Below are positions 13,865 to 21,956 of a stretch of 25,030 bases of DNA, in pieces. Made by a program: the position numbers and the translations under genes. The DNA is from Clostridium sp. CAG:632. GTDB taxonomy: Bacteria > Bacillota > Clostridia > Lachnospirales > Lachnospiraceae. Within the stretch, counting starts at the first letter, position 1. Each line of letters begins with the position of its first letter. The notes below the pieces were generated by a model, which was given only the letters and a program-made list of their open reading frames with translations, made no database searches and was not told the origin of the DNA. The stretch is from assembly GCA_000431515.1 (NCBI GenBank), contig HF991339.1:36707-61736 (forward strand), in the 5' to 3' direction.

Positions 13865-14726
13865 GAAAGTAACTGCTGTTGAGGCAGTTATCCATAAATA
13901 TATGCCGAAGCCGGAGGGATATGCAAAGACGGTACTGGCGGCCATGAATTATACGATGGATGCCGGCGGTAAGCGTCTGCGTCCGCTTCTGATGCAGGAG
14001 GTATATAAGATGTTTGGCGGCAACGGAGAAGAGATCGAACCGTTTATGGCTGCAATCGAAATGATACATACCTATTCTCTGGTACATGATGATCTGCCGG
14101 CACTGGATAATGATGATTACCGGCGCGGAAGAAAGACGGCACATATTGTATATGGAGAGTCAATGGCCATTTTAGCCGGAGATGCATTATTAAATTATGC
14201 ATATGAGACAGCAGCAAAAGCGTTTGATCTGACAGAGGATCTGAAGAAGGCGACAGAGGCATATAAGGTATTGACCCGGAAACCGGGTATCTACGGAATG
14301 GTCGGCGGACAGACTGCGGATGTGGAGCTGACAGGTAAAGCATTGACAAATGATGAATTAGAATATATTTATGAGAATAAGACCGGAGCTTTGATCGAAG
14401 CATCCATGATGATCGGAGCAATTATGGGTGGAGCGGCAGATGCAGAAGTCGCGAAAATCGAACGGTTGGCGGGACTTGTAGGAAAGGCATTCCAGATCCA
14501 GGATGATATTCTGGATATTGAAGGAAATGAGGCAGAGCTCGGTAAACCGCTGCACAGCGACGAAGAGAATGGTAAGGTCACCTATGTGACTCTTCACGGT
14601 CTGTTGCAGGCGAAGGAAGATGCAAAGGTATTATCAGAAGAAGCAGTTGCGATTCTGGATGCATTTCCGCAGCAGAATACATTTTTACATGAACTGATTT
14701 TATCTCTGGTAAATCGTAGAAAATAA
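13848..14726 (+). CDS. ispA: Polyprenyl (farnesyl/geranylgeranyl) diphosphate synthase
   Basis: The gene encodes 292 residues. The first Asp-rich motif is DDLPALDNDD (81-90) in YSLVHDDLPALDNDDYRRG, the second is QIQDDILDIEG (216-226), and GGKRLRP (40-46) binds isopentenyl diphosphate. It condenses isopentenyl diphosphate with allylic diphosphates to make C15 (or C20) chains for quinone, cell-wall lipid carrier and membrane lipid synthesis. The sequence around the first motif is the usual IspA type; exact chain length cannot be settled by eye. GAAGGAG precedes the ATG. It lies directly upstream of dxs, which feeds the same pathway. Confidence 0.95.
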   Translation: MERLNEKVTAVEAVIHKYMPKPEGYAKTVLAAMNYTMDAGGKRLRPLLMQEVYKMFGGNGEEIEPFMAAIEMIHTYSLVHDDLPALDNDDYRRGRKTAHIVYGESMAILAGDALLNYAYETAAKAFDLTEDLKKATEAYKVLTRKPGIYGMVGGQTADVELTGKALTNDELEYIYENKTGALIEASMMIGAIMGGAADAEVAKIERLAGLVGKAFQIQDDILDIEGNEAELGKPLHSDEENGKVTYVTLHGLLQAKEDAKVLSEEAVAILDAFPQQNTFLHELILSLVNRRK

Positions 14727-14740
14727 GAGAGGCTATTAGA

Positions 14741-16606
14741 ATGAGTACATTAGATAAGATCAAAAAACCGAATGATATTAAGCGTTTGGATAAAAGTGAA
14801 TATCCGATCCTGGCGCAGGAAATCCGGGATTTCTTATTAACTCATATCAGTCAGACCGGAGGGCATCTGGCATCCAATCTGGGCACCGTAGAGCTGACAA
14901 TGGCTTTGCATCTGGTTCTTGATTTCCCGGAGGATAAGCTGATCTGGGATGTTGGGCATCAGTCTTATACGCATAAGATCCTGACAGGCAGAAAGGATGA
15001 GTTTGAGCATCTGCGGGAATTCGGCGGCATGAGTGGATTTCCGAAGCGGGGAGAGAGCTCGTGTGACAGCTTTAATACAGGACATAGCTCGACGTCTATT
15101 TCTGCAGCACTGGGATTTGCGGAAGCGAAGGAGATCATGGGAACCGATGAGTCAATTATAGCCGTGATCGGGGATGGCGCATTATCCGGAGGGCTGGCTT
15201 ATGAAGCATTGAACAATGTTGCCAATCTTAAATCCAGTCTGGTGATCGTTTTGAATGATAATGAGATGTCGATTTCTAAAAATGTAGGAGGTATGAGCCG
15301 TTATCTGAATAAAATCCGCGCAGGGCAGGCATATAATGAGTTTAAAGCAGGTGTGGAAAATACGATCCTGAATTTCCCGATCGGTGGATATGACCTGGCG
15401 AAGTCTGTGAAACGCTCCAAGGATAGCATCAAGCATCTGCTGGTTCCGGGGATGTTCTTTGAGGATATGGGAATTACTTATATTGGTCCGATTGACGGAC
15501 ATAATATCAGTGAGATGGTAGATTCTCTGGTATCGGCGATTGAGCTTCAGCGGCCGGTAGTGGTTCATGTGAAGACGAAAAAGGGAAAAGGATATCGGTA
15601 TGCCGAGAAATATCCATGCTATTTCCATGGTGTGGCACCGTTTGATCTGGAGACCGGAAAGGTCCTGAAAAAGAAGGAAAAACCGGATTATACGGATATT
15701 TTTGCAAGAAAAATCCTGACTCTGGCAGAGCAGAATCCGCGGTTGATAGCAATTACGGCGGCTATGGCAGAGGGCACCGGATTAAAAAGGTTCCGGAGCC
15801 AGTATCCGGAGCGGTTTTTTGATGTAGGAATTGCGGAGCAGCATGCTGTTACTTTTGCGGCAGGACTTGCCGCAGCCGGAATGCTTCCGGTTGTGGCCGT
15901 TTATTCATCCTTTTTACAACGTGCTTATGATCAGATTCTGCATGATGTGTGTATTCAGAATCTGCATGTGGTCTTTGCGATTGACCGGTCCGGTCTGGTA
16001 GGGGCGGATGGCTCTACGCATCAGGGAATCTTTGATATTACGTATCTGTCCGGGATCCCGAATATGACAATTCTTTCCCCTAAGAATCGGTATGAACTGG
16101 AAGATGCTCTGGATTTTGCAGTTAGTTATTCCGGACCGATTGCGATCCGGTATCCAAGGGGAACAGCAAATGATCATTGGGCAGAAAACAGAGAGCCGAT
16201 CATTTATGGCAGAAGTGAATGGCTGAAAAAAGGTGAGCAGGTAGCAATCCTGGCAGTCGGGAATATGCTGGAGGAGGCAGAAAAGACCTGTGAATGTCTG
16301 GAACAGGCAGGCATTCATCCGTCATTGATCAATGCAAGATTTGTAAAGCCGTTAGACAAGCAGCTGTTGGATGCACTGGCGGAGACACATTCCCTGATCT
16401 GTACGATGGAAGAGAATGTATACTCCGGAGGATACGGAGAGGCAGTTGCGGCTTATTTATCTAAGAAACAGGCGAAGGTTCAGATATACGGAGTTGCGAT
16501 ACCGGATCAGTTTGTGGAACAGGGAAGTATTCCGCAGCTAAGAGCAATGCTTGGAATGAATGGTGAACATGTAGCAAAAGAGATTCAGGAGAGACTGGAA
16601 AAATGA
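14741..16606 (+). CDS. dxs: 1-deoxy-D-xylulose-5-phosphate synthase
   Basis: The gene encodes 621 residues, standard for DXS, the first enzyme of the MEP isoprenoid pathway (pyruvate plus glyceraldehyde 3-phosphate). The thiamine diphosphate motif is GDGALSGG (144-151) with the later NDNEMSIS. The substrate-site His is in GGHLASNLG (40-48), DVGHQSYTHK is at 70-79, and the catalytic Glu is in VGIAEQHAVTFAAG (about 362-375). DRSGLVGADGSTHQG and IRYPRGTA mark the transketolase-like C-terminal domains. Its stop overlaps the tlyA start (ATGA). Confidence 0.97.
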   Translation: MSTLDKIKKPNDIKRLDKSEYPILAQEIRDFLLTHISQTGGHLASNLGTVELTMALHLVLDFPEDKLIWDVGHQSYTHKILTGRKDEFEHLREFGGMSGFPKRGESSCDSFNTGHSSTSISAALGFAEAKEIMGTDESIIAVIGDGALSGGLAYEALNNVANLKSSLVIVLNDNEMSISKNVGGMSRYLNKIRAGQAYNEFKAGVENTILNFPIGGYDLAKSVKRSKDSIKHLLVPGMFFEDMGITYIGPIDGHNISEMVDSLVSAIELQRPVVVHVKTKKGKGYRYAEKYPCYFHGVAPFDLETGKVLKKKEKPDYTDIFARKILTLAEQNPRLIAITAAMAEGTGLKRFRSQYPERFFDVGIAEQHAVTFAAGLAAAGMLPVVAVYSSFLQRAYDQILHDVCIQNLHVVFAIDRSGLVGADGSTHQGIFDITYLSGIPNMTILSPKNRYELEDALDFAVSYSGPIAIRYPRGTANDHWAENREPIIYGRSEWLKKGEQVAILAVGNMLEEAEKTCECLEQAGIHPSLINARFVKPLDKQLLDALAETHSLICTMEENVYSGGYGEAVAAYLSKKQAKVQIYGVAIPDQFVEQGSIPQLRAMLGMNGEHVAKEIQERLEK

Positions 16607-17403
16607 AACAACGACTAGATGTCATGTTAGTAGAACAGGGATTTGCCACATCCCGTGAAAAAGCAAAAGCGATCATTATGTCCGGAATTGTGTTTGTAGA
16701 CGGGCAGCGTGAGGATAAAGCAGGGACAACCTTTGATTCCGAGAAGGTGAAGCTGGAGGTAAAGGGACATACCTTAAAATATGTGAGCCGGGGCGGGTTG
16801 AAGCTGGAGAAGGCCATGGACCGCTTTGGAGTGCAGCTGGAGGGAAAGGTCTGTATGGATGTCGGTGCATCGACCGGAGGTTTTACGGATTGTATGCTTC
16901 AGAACGGAGCAGTAAAGGTATATTCTGTAGATGTTGGTCATGGACAGCTGGATTGGAAGCTGCGCAATGATGAACGGGTGGTATGTATGGAGAAAACCAA
17001 TATCCGTTATGTAACTCCGGAAGATATTGCGGAGAAGCCGGCATTTGTATCCATTGATGTGTCATTTATCTCCCTGACCAAGGTGTTAGGTCCGGTAAAG
17101 GAACTGATGACAGAGGATGGAGAGCTGGTCTGTCTGATCAAGCCACAGTTCGAGGCCGGAAGAGAAAAGGTTGGTAAAAAAGGTGTAGTCCGTGACAAGA
17201 GCGTGCATCTGGAAGTGATCGAGATGGTTATGAGCTATGCAGAATCAATCGGGTTTAAGCTTTTGCATCTGGACTATTCACCGATTAAAGGTCCGGAGGG
17301 CAATATTGAATATCTGCTTCATATGACAAAGAATGAAGCGGTAGAGGTAGCAGCACTGAATGCAGCTGAGGTAGTAGAGGAATCACATCGCGACCTTGCA
17401 TGA
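16603..17403 (+). CDS. tlyA: TlyA-family rRNA 2'-O-methyltransferase
   Basis: The gene encodes 266 residues. An S4 RNA-binding domain (about 3-60: RLDVMLVEQGFATSREKAKA, GIVFVDGQ) is followed by an FtsJ-like methyltransferase domain: YVSRGGLKLEKA (64-75), SAM motif CMDVGASTGGFTDCML (84-99), VDVGHGQL, SIDVSFISL and LIKPQFEAGREKVGKKGVV. The family (B. subtilis YqxC, mycobacterial TlyA) includes 16S/23S rRNA 2'-O-methyltransferases; the old name haemolysin A is misleading. It overlaps dxs by 4 nt, and nadK follows after 21 nt. Confidence 0.94.
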   Translation: MKQRLDVMLVEQGFATSREKAKAIIMSGIVFVDGQREDKAGTTFDSEKVKLEVKGHTLKYVSRGGLKLEKAMDRFGVQLEGKVCMDVGASTGGFTDCMLQNGAVKVYSVDVGHGQLDWKLRNDERVVCMEKTNIRYVTPEDIAEKPAFVSIDVSFISLTKVLGPVKELMTEDGELVCLIKPQFEAGREKVGKKGVVRDKSVHLEVIEMVMSYAESIGFKLLHLDYSPIKGPEGNIEYLLHMTKNEAVEVAALNAAEVVEESHRDLA

Positions 17404-17424
17404 TCGACCGGAAAGGAATGTTCG

Positions 17425-18261
17425 ATGAAGACGTTTTTGATTGTGGCAAATTCCACAAAAGACGAGAATTTAATACTGGCCGGAAGAGTTCGGGACTATA
17501 TTGAGATGCATGGCGGAAATGCACAGATCTGCGTAGATGGTGATAATATTCCGGTGGATTGTAAGGTGGATATAGCGATCGTTCTGGGTGGTGATGGCAC
17601 GATGCTTCTGGCAGCCAGTCATTTAAGCAACCACGGCATTCCGATGATAGGGATCAATCTCGGTACGATGGGTTTTATGGCAGATGTGGATCCATGCAAT
17701 ATGGAAGAAGCTCTGGATGCATTATTGAAGGATCGGTACCGGATCGAGGAACGGATGAAGATTCAGGGTAAGATATACAGAGGTTCCAGAGAAATGGCAG
17801 CAGCAACTGCCCTGAACGATATTGTAATTGCCAGATCCGGATTTTCAAGAATCATCTGTCTGCGGATCTATGTGAACGGAGAACTTCTGGACGTATATGA
17901 AGCAGATGGCGTGATCATTTCGACACCGACAGGCTCCACAGCATATAATATGTCAGCCGGCGGACCGATTGTCAGTCCGAGAGCCAGCCTGATTCTGGTA
18001 ACACCGGTTTCACCGCATTCGCTGACCAGCAAGAGTGTGGTTTTTTCGGCAGAGGATGTGATTGAGGTGGAGATCGTACCGAAGCGTAAGAGCCAGAAAG
18101 AGGAAGCAATAGCGACCTTTGATGGCAGAGGTTATGAAGAATTACAACCGGGTGACCGGATCGTGATCCGGAAATCAGAAGAAACAACACGATTGGTAAA
18201 AATATATGACACCAGTTTCTACGAGATACTTCGCAGTAAAATGGGGGAACGGGAGCGTTAG
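17425..18261 (+). CDS. nadK: NAD kinase
   Basis: The gene encodes 278 residues. The diagnostic GGDGT lies at 55-59, followed by GINLGTMGFM and the NAD-binding and catalytic STPTGSTAYNMSAGGPIVSP; ALNDIVIAR replaces the more usual NE with ND. It phosphorylates NAD to NADP, which serves among others the NADPH-dependent MEP and shikimate steps encoded nearby. AAAGGAA lies upstream of the ATG. The stop codon is immediately followed by the argR start codon. nadK between tlyA and argR is common in Clostridia. Confidence 0.95.
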   Translation: MKTFLIVANSTKDENLILAGRVRDYIEMHGGNAQICVDGDNIPVDCKVDIAIVLGGDGTMLLAASHLSNHGIPMIGINLGTMGFMADVDPCNMEEALDALLKDRYRIEERMKIQGKIYRGSREMAAATALNDIVIARSGFSRIICLRIYVNGELLDVYEADGVIISTPTGSTAYNMSAGGPIVSPRASLILVTPVSPHSLTSKSVVFSAEDVIEVEIVPKRKSQKEEAIATFDGRGYEELQPGDRIVIRKSEETTRLVKIYDTSFYEILRSKMGERER

Positions 18262-18720
18262 ATGAAATCAGCAAGACAATCAAAGATTATTGAGCTAATC
18301 GAACAATATGATATTATGACACAGGAGGAGCTGTCTGAGCTTTTAACGCAGGCAGGATTCCGGAATACGCAGGCAACGATATCCAGAGATATCCGGGAAC
18401 TGAAGCTGACGAAGATCACCACAGACTCCGGGAAACCGAAATATGCGTTGCAGCAACCGCAGGACATCGATATCTGGAAGAAATATCGGCAGGTACTGGC
18501 AGCCGGTATCCTGACTATGGAGTCCTCTGAAAATTTAATTGTGATTAAAACGGTATCCGGTGTAGCGATGGCAGTCGCAGCGGCACTGGATAATTTAGAT
18601 ATAAACGGCCTAATGGGATGCATTGCAGGTGACGATACGATCATTGCAGTTGCAAGGTCAAAAGAAATGTCTGCCAATGTCATTGCCAATATAGAGAAAA
18701 CTGCATACAGTGACCTATAG
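18262..18720 (+). CDS. argR: Arginine repressor ArgR/AhrC
   Basis: The gene encodes 152 residues. The N-terminal winged helix (1-70) includes SRDIRELKLTKI with the recognition helix TQATISRDIREL. The C-terminal hexamerisation and arginine-binding domain ends with GCIAGDDTIIAVAR (about 116-129), whose Asp pair contacts arginine. The start ATG directly abuts the nadK stop; GGGAG lies within the nadK end. Its usual place before recN is kept. No ARG-box-like palindrome was evident nearby, though I did not do a systematic search. Confidence 0.96.
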   Translation: MKSARQSKIIELIEQYDIMTQEELSELLTQAGFRNTQATISRDIRELKLTKITTDSGKPKYALQQPQDIDIWKKYRQVLAAGILTMESSENLIVIKTVSGVAMAVAAALDNLDINGLMGCIAGDDTIIAVARSKEMSANVIANIEKTAYSDL

Positions 18721-18737
18721 GAACTGGAGGAAAATAT

Positions 18738-20423
18738 ATGCTACAGAATCTACATATTAAAAATATGGCACTGATCGATGAACTAGAGGTGAATTTTGAA
18801 GAAGGATTGAATATTCTGACCGGTGAGACCGGCGCAGGAAAGTCCATTATTCTGGGGGCAGTCACAACGGCATTAGGTGGCAGAACCGGAAAGGAAATGC
18901 TGCGAGAGGGTGCAGAATACGGACTCGTGGAGCTGTTATTTGAAATTACAAAACCACAGACAAGAATGGCGTTAGAGTCAATGGAGATTCCAATGCCGGA
19001 GGAAAATGTCCTGATCATCAGCCGGAGGATTTATCCGAATCGTACAGTCAATAAAGTAAATGATGAAATGGTAACGGTTGGAAAATTAAAAGAGATTGCA
19101 GGACTTCTGATTGATATCCATTCGCAGCATGAGCATCAGTCATTGCTGAAAAAATCAAACCATCTGAATATTTTGGACCGGTTCGGTCATGATAAGATTG
19201 ATGAATGTAAAAAGAATATGGAGCAGAGCTATACTGTATATGCTGCATTACGGGATGAGCTGAAGAGTAGTGAATTGGATGAAGAAACCAGAAAACGGCA
19301 GATGGATTTTGCGTTGTTTGAGATTCGAGAGATTGAAGCGGCAGATCTTCAGCCGGAGGAAGAGGAGCAGCTGGAAGCAGATTACCGGAGAATGGTCAAT
19401 GGCAGGCAGATCATGGAGCGGATCAGTCAGGTTTATGGGATTACCGGATATGAGCAGCCGGAGAGCAGCGGCAATCAGATCGGTCGTGCCTGTGGTGAGC
19501 TGAATAAGGCGGCTGAGTATGATCCGGAGCTGCTTGGCCTGCAGGAGCAGCTTGCTACGATAGACAGTCTGTTAAACGATTTTAACCGGGAACTGGCGGA
19601 TTATATGACAGAGATGACCTTTGATGCAGAGCAGTTTCAGACAGTAGAGACCAGACTGGATCTGATCCATAATCTGGAAGCGAAATACGGTCGGACGATT
19701 CCGGATGTCCTGGATTATCTGGAGAGAAAGCAGGCAGAATACGAGAAGTTTGTTGATTATGAAACCTATCGGGAGACATTGAATGCTAATTGCGAAAAAG
19801 CATTGCAGGATTATATGCATTATGCGAAAGAAGTATCCGATGCGAGAAGAGCCGCAGCAGATGCTTTGACGGAAATGATCACGGAAGCGTTACAGGATCT
19901 GAATTTTCAGAATGTAGATTTTCAGATGGAGTTTCTGCCATTGGAGCATCCGGCGCGGAATGGTATGGAGGAAGGATATTTTATGATCTCCACAAATGTG
20001 GGAGAACCGGTGAAGCCGCTATGGGAGGTTGCCTCCGGTGGTGAATTATCCAGAATCATGCTGGCGGTGAAATCCTGTCTGGCGGAAGAGGATGATATCG
20101 ATACATTGATTTTTGATGAAATTGATGTAGGAATCAGCGGAAGAACCGCACAGAAGGTATCCGAGAAATTATCGGCAATCGCAATGAGGCATCAGGTAAT
20201 CTGTATCAGCCATTTACCACAGATCGCAGCCATGGCAGATGCTCATTTTAAGATCGAAAAACAGGTGGTTGGACAGAAGACGATCACCGGAATTGAACGA
20301 CTGCAGGAAGAAGCATCCATTACAGAAATTGCCAGAATGTTAGGCGGTGTGGAAATCACGGATTCTGTGCTGGAAAGCGCAGCTGAAATGAAAGAACTGG
20401 CAAAACGTACAAAAATATACTGA
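18738..20423 (+). CDS. recN: DNA repair protein RecN
   Basis: The gene encodes 561 residues, normal for this SMC-like ATPase of double-strand break repair. Walker A is LTGETGAGKSIILG (27-40), followed by SQHEHQSLL. The middle is a long coiled-coil (about 150-380), then the ABC signature ASGGELSRIMLAVK (about 432-445) and Walker B LIFDEIDVGISGRTA (about 456-470), with ISHLPQIAAMAD after it. CTGGAGG precedes the ATG. It is the last gene of the operon and ends before a strong terminator, so spoIVB is a separate unit. Confidence 0.97.
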   Translation: MLQNLHIKNMALIDELEVNFEEGLNILTGETGAGKSIILGAVTTALGGRTGKEMLREGAEYGLVELLFEITKPQTRMALESMEIPMPEENVLIISRRIYPNRTVNKVNDEMVTVGKLKEIAGLLIDIHSQHEHQSLLKKSNHLNILDRFGHDKIDECKKNMEQSYTVYAALRDELKSSELDEETRKRQMDFALFEIREIEAADLQPEEEEQLEADYRRMVNGRQIMERISQVYGITGYEQPESSGNQIGRACGELNKAAEYDPELLGLQEQLATIDSLLNDFNRELADYMTEMTFDAEQFQTVETRLDLIHNLEAKYGRTIPDVLDYLERKQAEYEKFVDYETYRETLNANCEKALQDYMHYAKEVSDARRAAADALTEMITEALQDLNFQNVDFQMEFLPLEHPARNGMEEGYFMISTNVGEPVKPLWEVASGGELSRIMLAVKSCLAEEDDIDTLIFDEIDVGISGRTAQKVSEKLSAIAMRHQVICISHLPQIAAMADAHFKIEKQVVGQKTITGIERLQEEASITEIARMLGGVEITDSVLESAAEMKELAKRTKIY

Positions 20424-20450
20424 TTGATTTTCAACAGAATCGAAGACACT

Positions 20451-20490
20451 AAGAACAGATGGAACCTGAAAAAGGCATCTGTTCTTTTTT
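20451..20490 (+). terminator. Terminator after recN
   Basis: AAGAACAGATG (20451-20461) pairs perfectly with CATCTGTTCTT (20476-20486), with an inner CC/GG pair, followed by T6. It closes the asp23-recN operon and separates it from spoIVB. Confidence 0.92.
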
Positions 20491-20526
20491 ATCGTAATTA
20501 AAAAACAGGAAAGGAGTCAGGATAGC

Positions 20527-21744
20527 ATGAAACGTAATATAGTCTGGGCATTCGTATTTGCGGCATTACTGCCGCTGTCGGGCCTTGGATGGATAGAGTA
20601 TTACAAGACCTGTATTCCCAGTCATATACAGATTATCGCGGGGGATAAGGAAGAGTTTGACTTCTCGATTCCGGCAAATGCAGAGGTGAAAACCGCAGAT
20701 GCCAGATGGAACCTGCAGGATCCCTTCACACTGACAGCCTGGAATACCGGATCCTATGAAATGCAGGTGCGGCTGTTTGGCTGGATTCCGTTAAAGACGG
20801 TTCAGGTGGAGGCAATAGAAGAGGCCTATGCAATACCGTGCGGATGCTCTGCCGGTATTTATATGAATACCGATGGTGTTATGGTAATTGATACCGGAAA
20901 AATTCCGGGAGCAGACGGAGTGGAAACGGAGCCGGCAGAGAGTATCTTACAGCCGGGTGATTATATTAAGTCCGTGAACGGAGAAATCGTGTCAGATAAG
21001 GAAGCATTGATCGAGGTGATCAAGGAGTCGGCAGGCGAGGATCTATGTATGGATGTACAGAGAAGGGATGCAGAGATAGAAGTAAAGGTAAAACCGGTAT
21101 TATCCGCAGATGGGAGCTATAAAGCAGGCATCTGGGTGCGGGATGATCTACAGGGAATCGGAACCCTGACATATATTATGGGTACCCGGTTCGGGGCATT
21201 GGGACATGGAGTCAATGATGTGGATACCGGAGAATTGATCCGGCTGGAGCATGGAGAGCTGCGAAGAGCCGGTGTGCTTGGAATTGTAAAGGGAAGCAGC
21301 GGTACGCCCGGTTCCGTAACCGGATGTGTGGATTATTCGGAACAGGGGTATCTCGGAGAGATTCAGGGAAACTCGGAAAGTGGTATTACAGGGATCATTA
21401 CAGAACCGGAGCATCTCCCGGCATTTACCGGTGGAAATGCCATACCGATCGCATTGAAGCAGGAAATCCGGCCGGGAACGGCTTGGCTGCATTCGGATAT
21501 ATCCGGTGAGATGAAGGATTATGAAATAGAGATCACAAAGGTCAACATGAGCGGAACCAACATGACGAAAGGGCTGGAAATCCGGGTGACGGATCCGGAG
21601 CTTTTAAATCTGACAGGCGGTATTATTCAGGGAATGAGCGGCAGTCCGATTCTGCAGGATGGGAAGTTTGTCGGAGCGGTGACACATGTATTTGTCAATG
21701 ATCCGACCAGAGGCTATGGGATCTTTATTGAGAACATGTTGTAG
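20527..21744 (+). CDS. spoIVB: SpoIVB serine peptidase (S55)
   Basis: The gene encodes 405 residues. There is an N-terminal membrane anchor (about 4-22), a PDZ domain (about 105-190, including AESILQPGDYIKSVNGE) and an S55 peptidase domain. Catalytic residues match B. subtilis numbering with small, steady offsets: H227 in GALGHGVND, D356 in VTDPELL and S371 in GMSGSPIL. In B. subtilis the protein is secreted from the forespore and cleaves SpoIVFA to trigger pro-sigma-K processing. AAGGAG lies 10 nt before the ATG. It is normally followed by spo0A; here a terminator and an alpha-glucosidase gene follow instead. No convincing sigma-F/sigma-G promoter was found. Confidence 0.96.
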   Translation: MKRNIVWAFVFAALLPLSGLGWIEYYKTCIPSHIQIIAGDKEEFDFSIPANAEVKTADARWNLQDPFTLTAWNTGSYEMQVRLFGWIPLKTVQVEAIEEAYAIPCGCSAGIYMNTDGVMVIDTGKIPGADGVETEPAESILQPGDYIKSVNGEIVSDKEALIEVIKESAGEDLCMDVQRRDAEIEVKVKPVLSADGSYKAGIWVRDDLQGIGTLTYIMGTRFGALGHGVNDVDTGELIRLEHGELRRAGVLGIVKGSSGTPGSVTGCVDYSEQGYLGEIQGNSESGITGIITEPEHLPAFTGGNAIPIALKQEIRPGTAWLHSDISGEMKDYEIEITKVNMSGTNMTKGLEIRVTDPELLNLTGGIIQGMSGSPILQDGKFVGAVTHVFVNDPTRGYGIFIENML

Positions 21745-21777
21745 CAGAGGAGATAAAATATAGAAGGCAGAAAACCG

Positions 21778-21822
21778 GGATTTGAAACAGGGTAGAATCC
21801 GCCCTTTTTCAAATCCTTTTTT
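21778..21822 (+). terminator. Terminator after spoIVB
   Basis: GGATTTGAAA (21778-21787) with AGGG pairs with CCCT and TTTCAAATCC (to 21816), followed by T6. It ends the spoIVB transcript. Confidence 0.9.
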
Positions 21823-21956
21823 GTTGCCGTGGAAACAGAAATCGAAAATACGGTAATATTATATAAAATAGCGGATATAATGCAAGAATAACCGCCGGAG
21901 GGGAGATTATAATAGAACTATATAAAATGGAATGCATACGGAAGGAGAAAACAGAG

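Noticed and set aside
20424..20526. Sigma-G/sigma-F type promoter for spoIVB
   Set aside because: GCATCT followed by CGTAATTA was considered, but the -10 match is poor and the -35 lies inside the recN terminator stem.
21841..21956. Sigma-A promoter for the GH31 gene
   Set aside because: Two TATAAT sequences (21876 and 21908) are present, but neither has a recognisable -35 at 16-18 nt, so no site was annotated.
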